Shown here piece after piece: positions 8,932 to 18,408 of a DNA stretch of 64,000 nt. Under the pieces are notes generated by a model that saw only the letters and a program-made list of their open reading frames with translations, was not told the origin of the DNA and did no database searches. The translations under genes were made by a program, and so were the position numbers. The number at the start of each line of letters is the position of its first letter. The first letter of the stretch is position 1. The stretch is from Coprobacter secundus (lineage in GTDB: Bacteria > Bacteroidota > Bacteroidia > Bacteroidales > Coprobacteraceae): contig JTDA01000008.1 in the NCBI GenBank assembly GCA_000803105.1, positions 62,001 to 126,000 on the forward strand. The letters run 5' to 3'.

Positions 8932-9513
8932 TTAAAATTGTTTTAGTTCTTGATATAACCTTTGGACAGGGAGTCCCATCACGTTGAAATAAGATCCTTG
9001 GAGTTTGCATACACCGATGTAACCAATCCACTCTTGTATACCGTAAGCTCCGGCTTTGTCTAAGGGATGGTAATGGTTTACATAATACTCGATTTCTTCG
9101 TCTGATAGTTCGGAAAAGGAAACATCGGATGTTACTGCGAAAGAAACTTCTTTTTCTTGAGTGCAAATGGTTACTCCTGTAATTACCTGGTGTGTTTTTC
9201 CTGATAAATTTTTCAGCATGCGTTTGGCGTCGGATTCATCCGAAGGTTTTCCGTACACTTTTCCATCAAGCCAAACGATGGTATCGGCAGTAATAAGGAG
9301 TGTATTTTTTTTCATTTTAAAACGGTATGCTTTTGATTTTAATTTTGAAATAAAAAGCGGAATGTTTTCACCTTGGAGTGTATTAGGGTACGATTCATCT
9401 ACATCGGGCAGAGAAGTGACTCGGTAATTAATGCCCAGACCGCTCAAAAGTTCACGCCTGCGAGGGGAATTGCTGGCTAACAGGATATCGTATTTTTCTA
9501 AGTGAGAAAGCAT
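8932..9513 (-). CDS. maf: Maf-family nucleotide pyrophosphatase
   Basis: A 193-residue Maf/HAM1-superfamily enzyme. Members hydrolyse dTTP, UTP or modified nucleoside triphosphates to monophosphates and so clean the nucleotide pool. Signature residues are LLASNSPRRRELLSGLGI at the N-terminus, ITADTIVWLDGKVYGKPSDESDA with the catalytic Asp, and DKAGAYGIQEWIG near the C-terminus. The YhdE-like pattern suggests dTTP/UTP pyrophosphatase activity, but substrate choice is not certain. It is the last gene of a minus-strand cluster, 19 bases after the KdsC-like phosphatase. Confidence 0.92.
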   Translation of the reverse strand: MLSHLEKYDILLASNSPRRRELLSGLGINYRVTSLPDVDESYPNTLQGENIPLFISKLKSKAYRFKMKKNTLLITADTIVWLDGKVYGKPSDESDAKRMLKNLSGKTHQVITGVTICTQEKEVSFAVTSDVSFSELSDEEIEYYVNHYHPLDKAGAYGIQEWIGYIGVCKLQGSYFNVMGLPVQRLYQELKQF

Positions 9514-9532
9514 AGTATTTCATTTTTTTTGG

Positions 9533-10054
9533 TTACCATCCGAAAGCTTCATCGGCCATCCACTTGTTTTGGGCTTTCAGGACTTGTTCTATGACATCGC
9601 GCCCGCATCCGCAACCTCCGTTTTTATAGGATATATAAGTTGATATTGCTTTGATTTCAGGTGATGCATCTGCAGGGCATGCAGGTAGTCCGACTTGTCG
9701 CATTACTTCGTAATCAGGGATATCATCGCCCATGTACATAATCTCTTCTGGCTTTAGGCCGGTTTCTTGTATTAGATTTTTGTATTCGTTCATTTTTACG
9801 CTTGCACCCATATAGATATAAGGAATGCCTAAAGCTTCAAAGCGTTTTCTGACGGCATCGGTTCTTCCTCCTGTAATAATGGCTACGATATAGCCTAACC
9901 TTACGGCAAGTTGTAAAGCGTAACCATCTTTAATGTTCACCATTCGCATAGGTTCCCCGTTCGGGTGTAACGGGACCATATCGGCTGATAATACTCCGTC
10001 AACGTCAAAGACAAAAGCTTTTATTCGGGTCAAATCATAGTTTATTCTGCTCAT
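9533..10054 (-). CDS. kdsC: 3-deoxy-D-manno-octulosonate 8-phosphate phosphatase (KdsC-like HAD)
   Basis: A 173-residue HAD-superfamily phosphatase of the YrbI/KdsC type, which removes phosphate from KDO-8-P in lipopolysaccharide core synthesis. Motif I is FVFDVDGVLS with the nucleophile Asp and the acid/base Asp two residues on. Motif II is IITGG, and motif III/IV is IMYMGDDIPDYEVM with the Mg-binding Asp pair. Its length and lack of a cap domain fit KdsC. It overlaps the DUF2520 gene by 20 bases, so translation is probably coupled. A related sugar-phosphate substrate cannot be excluded. Confidence 0.88.
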   Translation of the reverse strand: MSRINYDLTRIKAFVFDVDGVLSADMVPLHPNGEPMRMVNIKDGYALQLAVRLGYIVAIITGGRTDAVRKRFEALGIPYIYMGASVKMNEYKNLIQETGLKPEEIMYMGDDIPDYEVMRQVGLPACPADASPEIKAISTYISYKNGGCGCGRDVIEQVLKAQNKWMADEAFGW

Positions 10055-10823
10055 GGTCTGTTTGGCTGAATTTATGTATATTTTTACTGATTAGATGATA
10101 TATTTCTTTTTCTATGCTGTCAGATAACAATTCTTGTTGGGCTTGCATCACATTTTCATCGTATCGTACAGCGGGGCCTGTCTGAGCCTTTATGGGATTC
10201 ATTTCGTGTATTTTTGCTGCTGTTTCGTCAATAAGAGGTAATAAAACGTCAAAGGAGAGTCCTTGTTGCTTTAATATATTGTTGGCAATGGCGTACATGT
10301 GGTTGGTGAAATTGCATGCAAAAACGGCCGATAAATGTAAGTATTTTCTTTGTTCGGATGTTGTTATTGTCACTTTTGTGGCTAAGCTATGGGCAATATT
10401 GGATAGCAATTTTAAGTCTTCAGGTGCAGATGCTTCAATAAAAAAGGGGGTAGTTGATATATCTATACTGCGGGTTTTGCTGAAGGTTTGTAGCGGATAT
10501 AGTACTCCGTATCGTCGGATATATCCCTCGAATATGTTCATTGGCACGCTGCCTGCAGTATGTACCCATAATGCGGTATTGGGTTTTAGACGGGCAACGG
10601 TTTCTTTTAGGGCTGTATCTTTCAAAGAAAATATGTACAGGTCGGCGTTGTCTTTTACAGATGTGATATCTGTGGTATATGGAACCCCGAGTACTTGGCC
10701 TAATTGGGATGCTGATTCATTACTACGGCTAAAAACTTGTATAATCTCATATTGTTTGTTTTGCATGGCGACAGACAGATGTGTCGCTAAATTTCCGGCT
10801 CCTATAAAAATGACTTTTACCAT
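10035..10823 (-). CDS. Rossmann-fold / DUF2520 protein
   Basis: A 262-residue protein with an N-terminal Rossmann dinucleotide-binding motif, VIFIGAGNLATHLSVAM (GxGNxA, residues ~5-20), of the kind seen in pyrroline-5-carboxylate reductase and ketopantoate reductase relatives. The C-terminal half (KYLHLSAVFACNFTNHMYAIANNIL...LLPLIDETAAKIHEMNPIKAQTGPAVR) matches DUF2520, which forms a helical dimer domain. An NAD(P)-dependent oxidoreductase is likely; the substrate is not known. It lies 13 bases after the nitroreductase gene and overlaps kdsC, within one minus-strand operon. Confidence 0.82.
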   Translation of the reverse strand: MVKVIFIGAGNLATHLSVAMQNKQYEIIQVFSRSNESASQLGQVLGVPYTTDITSVKDNADLYIFSLKDTALKETVARLKPNTALWVHTAGSVPMNIFEGYIRRYGVLYPLQTFSKTRSIDISTTPFFIEASAPEDLKLLSNIAHSLATKVTITTSEQRKYLHLSAVFACNFTNHMYAIANNILKQQGLSFDVLLPLIDETAAKIHEMNPIKAQTGPAVRYDENVMQAQQELLSDSIEKEIYHLISKNIHKFSQTDHEQNKL

Positions 10824-10836
10824 TGTTTTTTTTGAT

Positions 10837-11364
10837 TTACCATTTGTCTATATGAACTTTTTCCCACATCGTCTTCTCTTCATCAAAGGGTTTACGTTCT
10901 TCGTTTTTGTGGCCAAATGTAATGACTGATAGTACTTGTATCTGATAGGGGATACCTAACATTTCTCGGATGTAATCTTCTGCAGATTGTCCATTTTCAG
11001 TCAGCCTATTTCTTATTTGTATCCAACAGCTCCCTAATCCTAAATCTTCTGCTTGTAGTTGCATGAGTATTGAGGCTATTGATGCGTCTTCGATCCAAAC
11101 ATCACTTTTTAAAGGGTCTGCGAGTACGACAACGGCCATTGCTGCTCCTGCGATAGGTTTGGCTCCGAATTCTTTGCAATAGGATAGTTTTTCCAATTTT
11201 TCCTTTTCTTCTATTACGATAAATTCCCATCCGGTCGACCGTTTGGAGGATGGAGCCATTAAAGCTGCTTCGAGTATAAGCCTTACATCTTCCGGAGATA
11301 ATGCTTCATCGGTATATTTTCGTATACTTCTACGGGATTTTAGCAATTCATGGAATGTTTTCAT
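10837..11364 (-). CDS. Nitroreductase-family flavoprotein
   Basis: A 175-residue FMN-dependent oxidoreductase of the nitroreductase superfamily. The N-terminal block FHELLKSRRSIRKYTDEALSPEDVRLILEAALMAPSSKRSTGWEFIVIE is the usual FMN-phosphate-binding region with the SRRSIR arginines. The middle (DASIASILMQLQAEDLGLGSCWIQI) is the conserved dimer and flavin core. Substrate is not predictable; members reduce nitroaromatics or quinones. It is the first gene of the cluster leading to DUF2520, kdsC and maf. A 276-base AT-rich divergent spacer separates it from the next plus-strand gene, and I see no further gene there. Confidence 0.9.
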   Translation of the reverse strand: MKTFHELLKSRRSIRKYTDEALSPEDVRLILEAALMAPSSKRSTGWEFIVIEEKEKLEKLSYCKEFGAKPIAGAAMAVVVLADPLKSDVWIEDASIASILMQLQAEDLGLGSCWIQIRNRLTENGQSAEDYIREMLGIPYQIQVLSVITFGHKNEERKPFDEEKTMWEKVHIDKW

Positions 11365-11640
11365 ACGATAAATATCTTATAAGTGTTATGTTAGCAAATG
11401 TACTGATTTTTTCGGATAACTATAAAATGTGGTTTTAATTTTGATGGGAGATAAAATATTTGATTTCTTATTTAGAGGGAGGAAACGCTTGTTCTATTTT
11501 CCTTTGGAATATTATAATTATTTTGAGAGTTGGATATTTTTCTGTTTTTTGGGACAGATTTGACTAATATTGAGTGTTTGTTACAATTTTTTTATACTTT
11601 TACTGTCTGTTGGAAGTATAAAATTAAATAATGAATATAG

Positions 11641-12666
11641 ATGAGAAAGTTGGTATTGTTATCTGTTGTTTTTGTATTGTGCTTGGGGTGTAATAGGAAG
11701 CAAACAGTGAAGTTTTTACAATTGAATGTTTGGCAAGAAGGAACGATGGTCAAAGGTGGCTATGATGCTTTAGTTGATGAGCTGGCCCGGACAGATGCGG
11801 ATTTTGTGATGTTGAGTGAAGTGCGTAATTATGATGGAACCCGTTTTTGTGACCGGATAACTGCGTCGTTAAAAGAAAAAGGGAAAACTTATTATTCATT
11901 TTACAGTTATGATTCGGGTCTTTTGAGTAAATATCCTATAATAGACAGTGCTACTGTTTTTCCGGAAAATGAAGACCATGGCAGTATTTATAAGTTAGTT
12001 GCCGATATGGACGGGCGGGAGGTTGCTGTGTATACTGCACATTTGGATTATCGCAATTGCGCTTATTATGATGTACGGGGATATGATGGAGATAATTGGG
12101 CAAAAATGGAGGCTCCTTTGACGGATATAGATAGTATATTGAGAAAGAATGTGGCATCTCAGCGGGATGATGCTATCCGCCAGTTTTTAGATGATGCTGC
12201 AAAAGAAAGAGAAAAAGGTCGTTTGATATTTATTGGAGGAGATTTTAATGAACCTTCTCATCAAGATTGGACGGAGGCAACGAAGGATAGTGCCGATCAT
12301 CATGGATTGGTAATACCTTGGACCGTGACTACATTGTTGGCAGAAAATGGATATCAGGATGCGTATCGTACTTTGTATCCGGATCCTGTGAAATATCCTG
12401 GGTATACTTATCCGGCAGATTGTAAAGATATTGATATCAATAAGCTGTTATGGGCTCCGGAGGCTGATGAACGTGAGCGGGTGGATTATATTTTTTATTA
12501 TCCGGCAGAGGGGTTGGCGTTATCTGATGCCGCTTTGTACGGGCCGAATGGTTGCATTCGTAAAGGGCAGCGGGTTCCGGAAAATTCTCTTGATAATTTT
12601 ATCGCTCCTATTGGTGTCTGGCCTACTGACCATAAAGGGGTGATTGCGGAATTTCAGATACAATGA
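11641..12666 (+). CDS. Endonuclease/exonuclease/phosphatase-fold lipoprotein
   Basis: A 341-residue secreted lipoprotein. The signal peptide MRKLVLLSVVFVLCLGC has a lipobox cysteine at residue 17. The rest has the exonuclease-endonuclease-phosphatase fold: LQLNVWQ with the early Asn, MLSEVRN with the metal-binding Glu, GGDFNEPSHQDW with the D-x-N motif, and the C-terminal TDHKGVIAEF with the catalytic Asp-His. In Bacteroidota such surface enzymes act as phosphodiesterases or sphingomyelinase-like enzymes, but no substrate can be read here. It has its own terminator downstream and is not in an operon. Confidence 0.85.
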   Translation: MRKLVLLSVVFVLCLGCNRKQTVKFLQLNVWQEGTMVKGGYDALVDELARTDADFVMLSEVRNYDGTRFCDRITASLKEKGKTYYSFYSYDSGLLSKYPIIDSATVFPENEDHGSIYKLVADMDGREVAVYTAHLDYRNCAYYDVRGYDGDNWAKMEAPLTDIDSILRKNVASQRDDAIRQFLDDAAKEREKGRLIFIGGDFNEPSHQDWTEATKDSADHHGLVIPWTVTTLLAENGYQDAYRTLYPDPVKYPGYTYPADCKDIDINKLLWAPEADERERVDYIFYYPAEGLALSDAALYGPNGCIRKGQRVPENSLDNFIAPIGVWPTDHKGVIAEFQIQ

Positions 12667-12704
12667 TATAATCAAGTTGTGAGATTCAGAATTTGTTTAT
12701 CGAG

Positions 12705-12750
12705 AATTACCTCCGAGAGTTGTATTTTGACTTATTGGAGGTAATTTTTG
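12705..12750 (+). terminator. Rho-independent terminator
   Basis: The arms AATTACCTCC and GGAGGTAATT are perfect complements over 10 bases with a 22-base loop, followed by TTTG. They lie 39 bases past the stop of the EEP lipoprotein gene. The 170 bases after it, up to the TonB receptor, show no gene. Confidence 0.7.
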
Positions 12751-12920
12751 TTGGCATTATGTTGCAGTGATAAGGTGAGGGGCCGGTCTGATGTTTTGAT
12801 TATGTAGCGATGATGATTTGAAGTTTGGATAAAATAACAAAATTGTATGGTTTCTTCTGAAAAATATACGGAAATCTGAATTTTTGCGTTAATATAAAAT
12901 GTATTGTATATTGGAATTGA

Positions 12921-15335
12921 ATGAACTCTAAATTGTATATACTAATTTTGTTCCTGCTTTGTGGCTCTGTCCTTCATGCCCAGAAAAAGGTAAAACTTTC
13001 GGGGAGAGTGATTGATGCAAATAATGAGGGAATAGAATTGGCGAGCATTAGGATTGAGGGAACGACTCAAGGCACAATGACCGATTTGAAGGGTAATTAT
13101 GAGATATATGTGGCACCGGCTGATACGGTTGTCGTTATATATTCGTGCTTGGGATATCGAACTGAACGAAAAACGCTTCTTTCTCCGAAGCAGGACATGA
13201 TGATGAATGTGCGTCTTTATACAGTAGATCGTACAATAAAAGAAGTTGTAGTGACAGAGCATCGTAAGCAGACGAGTACTTTACAGCGCATCGATTCTAA
13301 AGATTTGAAACTGATGCCTGATGCAACGGGAGGGAGTATCGAAGCAATGTTGACAACAATGGCAGGGGTGAATTCGAGTAATGAATTGAGTTCGCAGTAT
13401 TCGGTTAGAGGAGGGAATTTTGATGAAAATATTGTGTATGTAAATGGTATAGAGGTTTATCGGCCATTGACTGTTCGTTCGGGCCAACAAGAGGGGTTGA
13501 GTTTTATTAATCCGGATTTAGTGGGTAGTATAGGTTTTTCTTCTGGAGGATATTCTGCCGAATATGGAGACAAGATGTCTTCGGTGCTGGATATTACATA
13601 CAAGCAGCCGGAAGCGTTTGAGGGTGCTGTTGCCGCCAGCTTTTTAGGTGCAAGTGCTTCTGTGGGACAGAGTACATCTAAATTTTCGCAATTGCATGGG
13701 TTCCGATTTAAAACCAATTCAACGTTATTGAGTTCTTTGGATACTAAAGGGGAGTATAAACCTTCTTTTTTCGATTATCAGACCTTGATTGCCTACAAGT
13801 TTTCTCCTCAATGGAAATTGTCTTTTTTGGGAAATGTCTCGAACAATACTTATAAGTTTACCCCACAGGAACGTACAACAAAATTCGGAACATCGTCTAA
13901 TGCCGCTCAATTTAAAGTTTATTTTGACGGTCAGGAAAAAGATAAGTTCCAGTCTTTTTTTGGAGCTTTATCTTTGGATTATTTTAAAAATAAAAATACT
14001 GCTTTTTCATTATTGGCGTCTGCTTTTGTTACGAATGAAATCGTTCGTTATGATATATCAGGGCAATATTGGCTGGACGAGCTTGATATGTCGGGAGAGG
14101 TTACGGAAACAGAGGCTGCCGGGACTTTAGGGGTGGGTACTTATCATGAACATGCTCGTAATAGATTGAATGCCGGAGTGATGTCTATAGCATTAAAAGG
14201 GGTAACTCGTATTCGGCAAAATGATATAAAATGGGGGCTCAATTATCAGATGGAGAAAATTACTGATAGGGTGAGAGAATGGGAGATGAGGGATTCTGCC
14301 GGGTATTCATTGCCTAATTTGGAGCATAGTTTGGAGTTGATTTCAAACTTGAATTCGAAACAGGATATGCAAACAAATCGTATATCTGCATACGTCCAGG
14401 ATACATACCGTTTGCGTAAAGATGTAGGGTTGTTTACTTTTACAGGAGGAATACGGGCTTCATTTTGGGATTTTAATAAAGAGTGTATTGTTAGTCCCCG
14501 GGCCTCGGTAGGGTTTATTCCGGCACGGGAGGAGCGACTGACACTGCGTTTTGCAACAGGGATTTATTATCAGGCTCCTTTTTATAAGGAATTTCGTGAT
14601 ACTGTTCGTGATGAACGGAACAATCTTATAGTTGCTCTTAATAGAAATATAAAATCGCAACGTTCTATCCATTTTGTGCTGGGACAGGATTTTTCGTTCA
14701 GGGCGGTCGACCGACCTTTTAAATTTACGGCTGAACTTTATTATAAAAAGTTAGACAATCTTATACCTTATGAGGTAGATAATGTGAAGATATGGTATTC
14801 TGGGAGAAATGAATCGAAGGGATATGCTGCGGGACTGGATATGAAATTGTTTGGTCAATTTGTTCCCGGAACAGATTCTTGGCTTAGTTTTTCATTGATG
14901 AAGACTCAGGAGAAAATAAATGGGAAATGGGTGCCTCGGCCTACTGAACAGCGGTATAGCATAACGTTGTTTTTCCAGGATTATGTACCTCGTTTTCCGA
15001 AATATAAATTTAATTTGAGGGCTATATGGTCTGATGGATTACCTATTGGAGCACCTAAGTTGGGACGACAAGCGGGATATTTTAGAACTACACCTTATCG
15101 TCGTGTGGATATAGGTGCCTCGCGTTTGTTGGTAGGAGGTGAAGACCGTATTATGAGACGTGGATTTTTCCGTCATTTTAAGAGTATTTGGATTGGATTA
15201 GATATATTTAATTTGTTGAATATCAGCAATGTGAATTCTTATTATTGGGTGACTGATGTGTATAGTAATCAATATGCAGTACCTAATTATTTGACAATGA
15301 GACAATTTAATCTTAGGCTTTCTGCAGAATTTTAA
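12921..15335 (+). CDS. TonB-dependent outer-membrane receptor
   Basis: An 804-residue TonB-dependent transporter. After a signal peptide (LYILILFLLCGSVLHA) comes a carboxypeptidase-regulatory-like domain at residues ~22-105 (VKLSGRVIDANNEGIELASIRIEGTTQGTMTDLKGNYEI). The plug follows at ~120-235, including SSQYSVRGGNFDENIVYVNGIEVYRP, and then a 22-strand barrel ending in the typical aromatic LRLSAEF. No SusD-type lipoprotein follows, so this is a stand-alone importer, not a Sus polysaccharide system. Substrate (siderophore, vitamin or other) is unknown. It reads convergently with comEC with only 46 bases between them. Confidence 0.92.
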   Translation: MNSKLYILILFLLCGSVLHAQKKVKLSGRVIDANNEGIELASIRIEGTTQGTMTDLKGNYEIYVAPADTVVVIYSCLGYRTERKTLLSPKQDMMMNVRLYTVDRTIKEVVVTEHRKQTSTLQRIDSKDLKLMPDATGGSIEAMLTTMAGVNSSNELSSQYSVRGGNFDENIVYVNGIEVYRPLTVRSGQQEGLSFINPDLVGSIGFSSGGYSAEYGDKMSSVLDITYKQPEAFEGAVAASFLGASASVGQSTSKFSQLHGFRFKTNSTLLSSLDTKGEYKPSFFDYQTLIAYKFSPQWKLSFLGNVSNNTYKFTPQERTTKFGTSSNAAQFKVYFDGQEKDKFQSFFGALSLDYFKNKNTAFSLLASAFVTNEIVRYDISGQYWLDELDMSGEVTETEAAGTLGVGTYHEHARNRLNAGVMSIALKGVTRIRQNDIKWGLNYQMEKITDRVREWEMRDSAGYSLPNLEHSLELISNLNSKQDMQTNRISAYVQDTYRLRKDVGLFTFTGGIRASFWDFNKECIVSPRASVGFIPAREERLTLRFATGIYYQAPFYKEFRDTVRDERNNLIVALNRNIKSQRSIHFVLGQDFSFRAVDRPFKFTAELYYKKLDNLIPYEVDNVKIWYSGRNESKGYAAGLDMKLFGQFVPGTDSWLSFSLMKTQEKINGKWVPRPTEQRYSITLFFQDYVPRFPKYKFNLRAIWSDGLPIGAPKLGRQAGYFRTTPYRRVDIGASRLLVGGEDRIMRRGFFRHFKSIWIGLDIFNLLNISNVNSYYWVTDVYSNQYAVPNYLTMRQFNLRLSAEF

Positions 15336-15381
15336 TGTAGATGTTTCGATAACTTGTTTTCCGGATTTCTTGAATGAGAAA

Positions 15382-17466
15382 TTAGGGACAGGGCTCGTTC
15401 TTATCGAGGCTTGCCCAAGCTCCTTCTTTTCGTATTACGTAACAATTTATATGATGTTTTGAACATTCCCGTTCGAGCCAATAACTTTTGAAATAAGTAA
15501 TATTGGATGGTATTATCAGGTGTTTTATCTTGAATAGAGGCAAGAGGTCAGACAAGCGGCCTTTAAAATCATTGGTTACGATGACATAATCGATAGGGAG
15601 TTGGTAAGCCGAATTTTTTGTTTTCCAGTTCGTTGAGTCGAGTAATAGAATTCGTTTTTGTCGGAAAAGGATAAATGGCCTGCTAATGAATAAATTGCCA
15701 TTATTCATAGAATCTTTGGCGATTAAGAATTTGTTTATCCCGTTTTTTATCCAAAAATTGGATGCTATTTTTTCTATTTTGGGATAGTCTACTATCGAAT
15801 CGGTACTGTATAAAAAATTATTTTTATCATCGATAAAGTTGATGACGGTATTCTGATTGTCATTATAAATGACCCATCCGTTTTCTATTTGCTTGGGTAG
15901 GGGGATGGCTTTATTGTATATTAGGAATAGAAGTATAAAGGATAGGCAGAAAATAATCCAGTTACTTTTTTTCTGTTTGAAAGCTATGTAGAGTGAAGAT
16001 AATATTCCGAAATATAGCACTATGTGTCTCGGTTCTAACCATATTTTCAGTGAATTGCAGGGTATTTTGCCGGTGTAGTAGGCTACTAAAGACAAAAAAT
16101 GCAGTAAATGTTCTGTGGCATAATGTATCCAAGGAATGGAAATATCGATTGCTGCCAATGTAACAGAGATTATGCTTATGCCGAGTATGATCGGCAATAA
16201 AGGAATAATCAGTAAGTTGGTGAATAAGAAAAGTAAGGGTACCGTATGAAAATAGTAAGCTGCAACAGGTAATGTACCGATTTGGGTTGCCAGAGAAATG
16301 GCGATGATTCCGGCAATTTTATTCCATAATTTGTTATTGGTCATGATGCCATGGAATATGACAGGGTAGAAAAGGACGATGGACAATACTGATATGTAAC
16401 TGAGCTGAAATCCTATGTCGAAAAGATAATAAGGTTGGTATAATAGCATAAAGAAAGCTGCAGCGCATAAAGAGTTCAGCGTATTGCCTTTCCTGTTGAG
16501 AACATATCCTATGATAATGAATGTGGCCATTATACATGCTCTTATTACGGAAGGAGAGAGTCCGGTAATGAAGGCATATATCCATAGTCCGACTATTGTG
16601 AAGATATGTCTCATTTGCGGCATACGTAACCATATTAACGGATAGAATGCAATATATAATATGCTCCATATAATGCCGGTATGTAGTCCGCTTACAGCCA
16701 GAATGTGGGAAAGTCCGGAAGAAGAGAATAACTTGCGTTGTTCCGTCGATATTCCATCGGCATATCCTAATAATAGGGCATTTAAAAGAGCTTGTTCTTC
16801 TTTATCCAGATTTATTTCAGAAATGATATCAACTACTTTTGTCCGATAGTATAGGGCTTTTTCTTTCCATGTCATTCGGGGGGAGAATCCAAGTCGTCTC
16901 CAGTCTTTTTCTGGCAGATATTGGCTATATAATATTCCTTTCCTTTGGGTATAAGAAGCGTAATCGAATGCTTCTGGATTGGGGATGTTTTGTATAGGTT
17001 GGAGCTTTTGTTTAAAGATGATGTAATTACCGGGTACCAGGGCGCAGGCATGATCGTCCGGGTAAAAATAGAGAATGGCTTTTTTACTGAATTGATGATA
17101 TGCTTCGTTTTGGTCGATTAGATGTTCTATCGTAACGGTGCATGTAACTGACTTGATTTTTTTCCCGTTATTTTCATCTATACGGGCAATTGCTTTTATG
17201 TATGTAGCGGGTATAGGTGTTTCTTGCATTTGCTTCAATGCAACGGAAAGCATGCCTAAGGTACAAAATAGAAAGCAAATTGATATGCCATATGTATACC
17301 GAAATCTGAATTTTTCTGCCGGATTGCGAGGGATAAGGTAGAACAAAAGACTGCAAATCGTTGTTATAAAAAATATGTAGATAAGGTTAACGGCAGGGCA
17401 AAAATGTTGAATGCAAATACCTGTAATAAGTGGGCATAGTAACCGTATGAAGGGGGCGTTTTGCAT
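15382..17466 (-). CDS. comEC: ComEC/Rec2-type DNA uptake channel protein
   Basis: A 694-residue polytopic inner-membrane protein. An N-terminal DUF4131-like soluble domain between early membrane helices covers residues ~25-200. The Competence domain at ~225-500 includes the family stretch LLNALLLGYADGIS...SSGLSHILAVSGLHTGIIW followed by several membrane segments. The C-terminal ~190 residues are soluble but lack the HxHxDH metal site of the metallo-beta-lactamase domain found in longer ComEC proteins, as is common in Bacteroidota. The family moves single-stranded DNA across the inner membrane in natural transformation. It follows rpe on the minus strand. Competence in this host is not shown. 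Confidence 0.88.
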   Translation of the reverse strand: MQNAPFIRLLCPLITGICIQHFCPAVNLIYIFFITTICSLLFYLIPRNPAEKFRFRYTYGISICFLFCTLGMLSVALKQMQETPIPATYIKAIARIDENNGKKIKSVTCTVTIEHLIDQNEAYHQFSKKAILYFYPDDHACALVPGNYIIFKQKLQPIQNIPNPEAFDYASYTQRKGILYSQYLPEKDWRRLGFSPRMTWKEKALYYRTKVVDIISEINLDKEEQALLNALLLGYADGISTEQRKLFSSSGLSHILAVSGLHTGIIWSILYIAFYPLIWLRMPQMRHIFTIVGLWIYAFITGLSPSVIRACIMATFIIIGYVLNRKGNTLNSLCAAAFFMLLYQPYYLFDIGFQLSYISVLSIVLFYPVIFHGIMTNNKLWNKIAGIIAISLATQIGTLPVAAYYFHTVPLLFLFTNLLIIPLLPIILGISIISVTLAAIDISIPWIHYATEHLLHFLSLVAYYTGKIPCNSLKIWLEPRHIVLYFGILSSLYIAFKQKKSNWIIFCLSFILLFLIYNKAIPLPKQIENGWVIYNDNQNTVINFIDDKNNFLYSTDSIVDYPKIEKIASNFWIKNGINKFLIAKDSMNNGNLFISRPFILFRQKRILLLDSTNWKTKNSAYQLPIDYVIVTNDFKGRLSDLLPLFKIKHLIIPSNITYFKSYWLERECSKHHINCYVIRKEGAWASLDKNEPCP

Positions 17467-17483
17467 GGAAGATTAAGGAATAA

Positions 17484-17600
17484 GAGAGACAGAACTTTGA
17501 GATAAAATAAGTAAATTGTGTGTGTTTTTCGGTTTATTGGAATTAGATGAGATTAACAAAGAATGTGAGTTGTTGTGTCTTTATCTTTGTTCTGTCTCTC
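17484..17600. repeat. Long-range inverted repeat in the rpe-comEC spacer
   Basis: GAGAGACAGAAC at 17484-17495 is the exact complement of GTTCTGTCTCTC at 17589-17600, with 93 bases between. Both arms lie in the leader between rpe and comEC on the minus strand. A smaller 7-base hairpin (AACAAAG/CTTTGTT) nests inside. It could be a processing or attenuation structure; there is no clear U-tract. Confidence 0.4.
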
Positions 17601-17609
17601 GTTATGCTT

Positions 17610-18263
17610 TTAGTCTAAATGTTTCAACTGATGTATCATTTGAGCAGGGTTTTCTGCCTTGAATACGGAATTTCCGGCTACGAGAACATCAGCCCCGGCT
17701 TCAACAATTTGTTTTCCGGTTGTTAGATTTATTCCCCCGTCTACTTCGATGAGGGCTTTAGCGTTTTTGCTGTTGATTAGTTCTTTTAATTTTTTTACTT
17801 TTTCTATAGAATGTTCTATAAATTTCTGTCCGCCGTAGCCCGGATTTACTGACATGATAAGAACCATATCTACATCATTGATAATGTCTTCGAGTAGGGA
17901 TATCGGAGATGAAGGATTCAGAGTCACTCCGGCTTTCATTCCTGCTTCTTTTATTTGTTGTATCGTACGGTGTAAATGTATGCATGCTTCGTAATGGACA
18001 TTCATCATGAAAGCTCCTGAATCTCTGACTTCTTTGATGAATTTGGCCGGATCGGTAATCATCAGGTGTACATCCAGAGGCTTTTGAGAAAGATTTTTTA
18101 CATATTCAAGAACCGGAAAGCCAAAGGATATGTTGGGAACGAAAACTCCGTCCATTATGTCAATGTGTAGCCAATCGGCTTCACTTTTATTTACCATATC
18201 GATGTCGGCTTTAAGATTGCCGAAATCGGCGGATAGTAAAGAAGGGGCTATTTTATGATTCAT
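17610..18263 (-). CDS. rpe: Ribulose-phosphate 3-epimerase
   Basis: A 217-residue TIM-barrel enzyme that interconverts ribulose 5-phosphate and xylulose 5-phosphate in the pentose phosphate pathway. Signatures are IAPSLLSADFGNLKADI, WLHIDIMDGVFVPNISFG with the catalytic Asp and a metal His, DVHLMI, VLIMSVNPGYGGQKFI and EVDGGINLTTG with the second catalytic Asp. Length matches the family. It is read toward comEC, which starts 144 bases downstream, and is preceded by a hairpin that separates it from the small gene next to the sigma factor. Confidence 0.97.
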   Translation of the reverse strand: MNHKIAPSLLSADFGNLKADIDMVNKSEADWLHIDIMDGVFVPNISFGFPVLEYVKNLSQKPLDVHLMITDPAKFIKEVRDSGAFMMNVHYEACIHLHRTIQQIKEAGMKAGVTLNPSSPISLLEDIINDVDMVLIMSVNPGYGGQKFIEHSIEKVKKLKELINSKNAKALIEVDGGINLTTGKQIVEAGADVLVAGNSVFKAENPAQMIHQLKHLD

Positions 18264-18350
18264 AATATATAATCACGACATTTTTGCTTATACAAATATA
18301 TAAGGAATGTATTTAATAATGAAGTAAATCGGGGAAAAATAAATGTATCT

Positions 18351-18388
18351 CCAATCGGTTATTGAACAAATGCTTAATAACCGATTGG
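18351..18388 (-). terminator. Hairpin after the 52-residue gene, upstream of rpe
   Basis: CCAATCGGTTATT and AATAACCGATTGG form a perfect 13-base stem around a 12-base loop. On the minus strand it comes 20 bases after the stop of the small gene at 18409-18567, and the exit side reads AGATACATTTATTTTT, moderately U-rich. It fits a terminator that separates the sigma-factor transcript from rpe. Confidence 0.6.
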
Positions 18389-18408
18389 AAATTTATAGTT
18401 TGTCAGAA

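Noticed and set aside
10192..10929. A 245-codon plus-strand frame over the DUF2520 gene
   Set aside because: Shadow frame; the minus-strand Rossmann motif and operon context are convincing.
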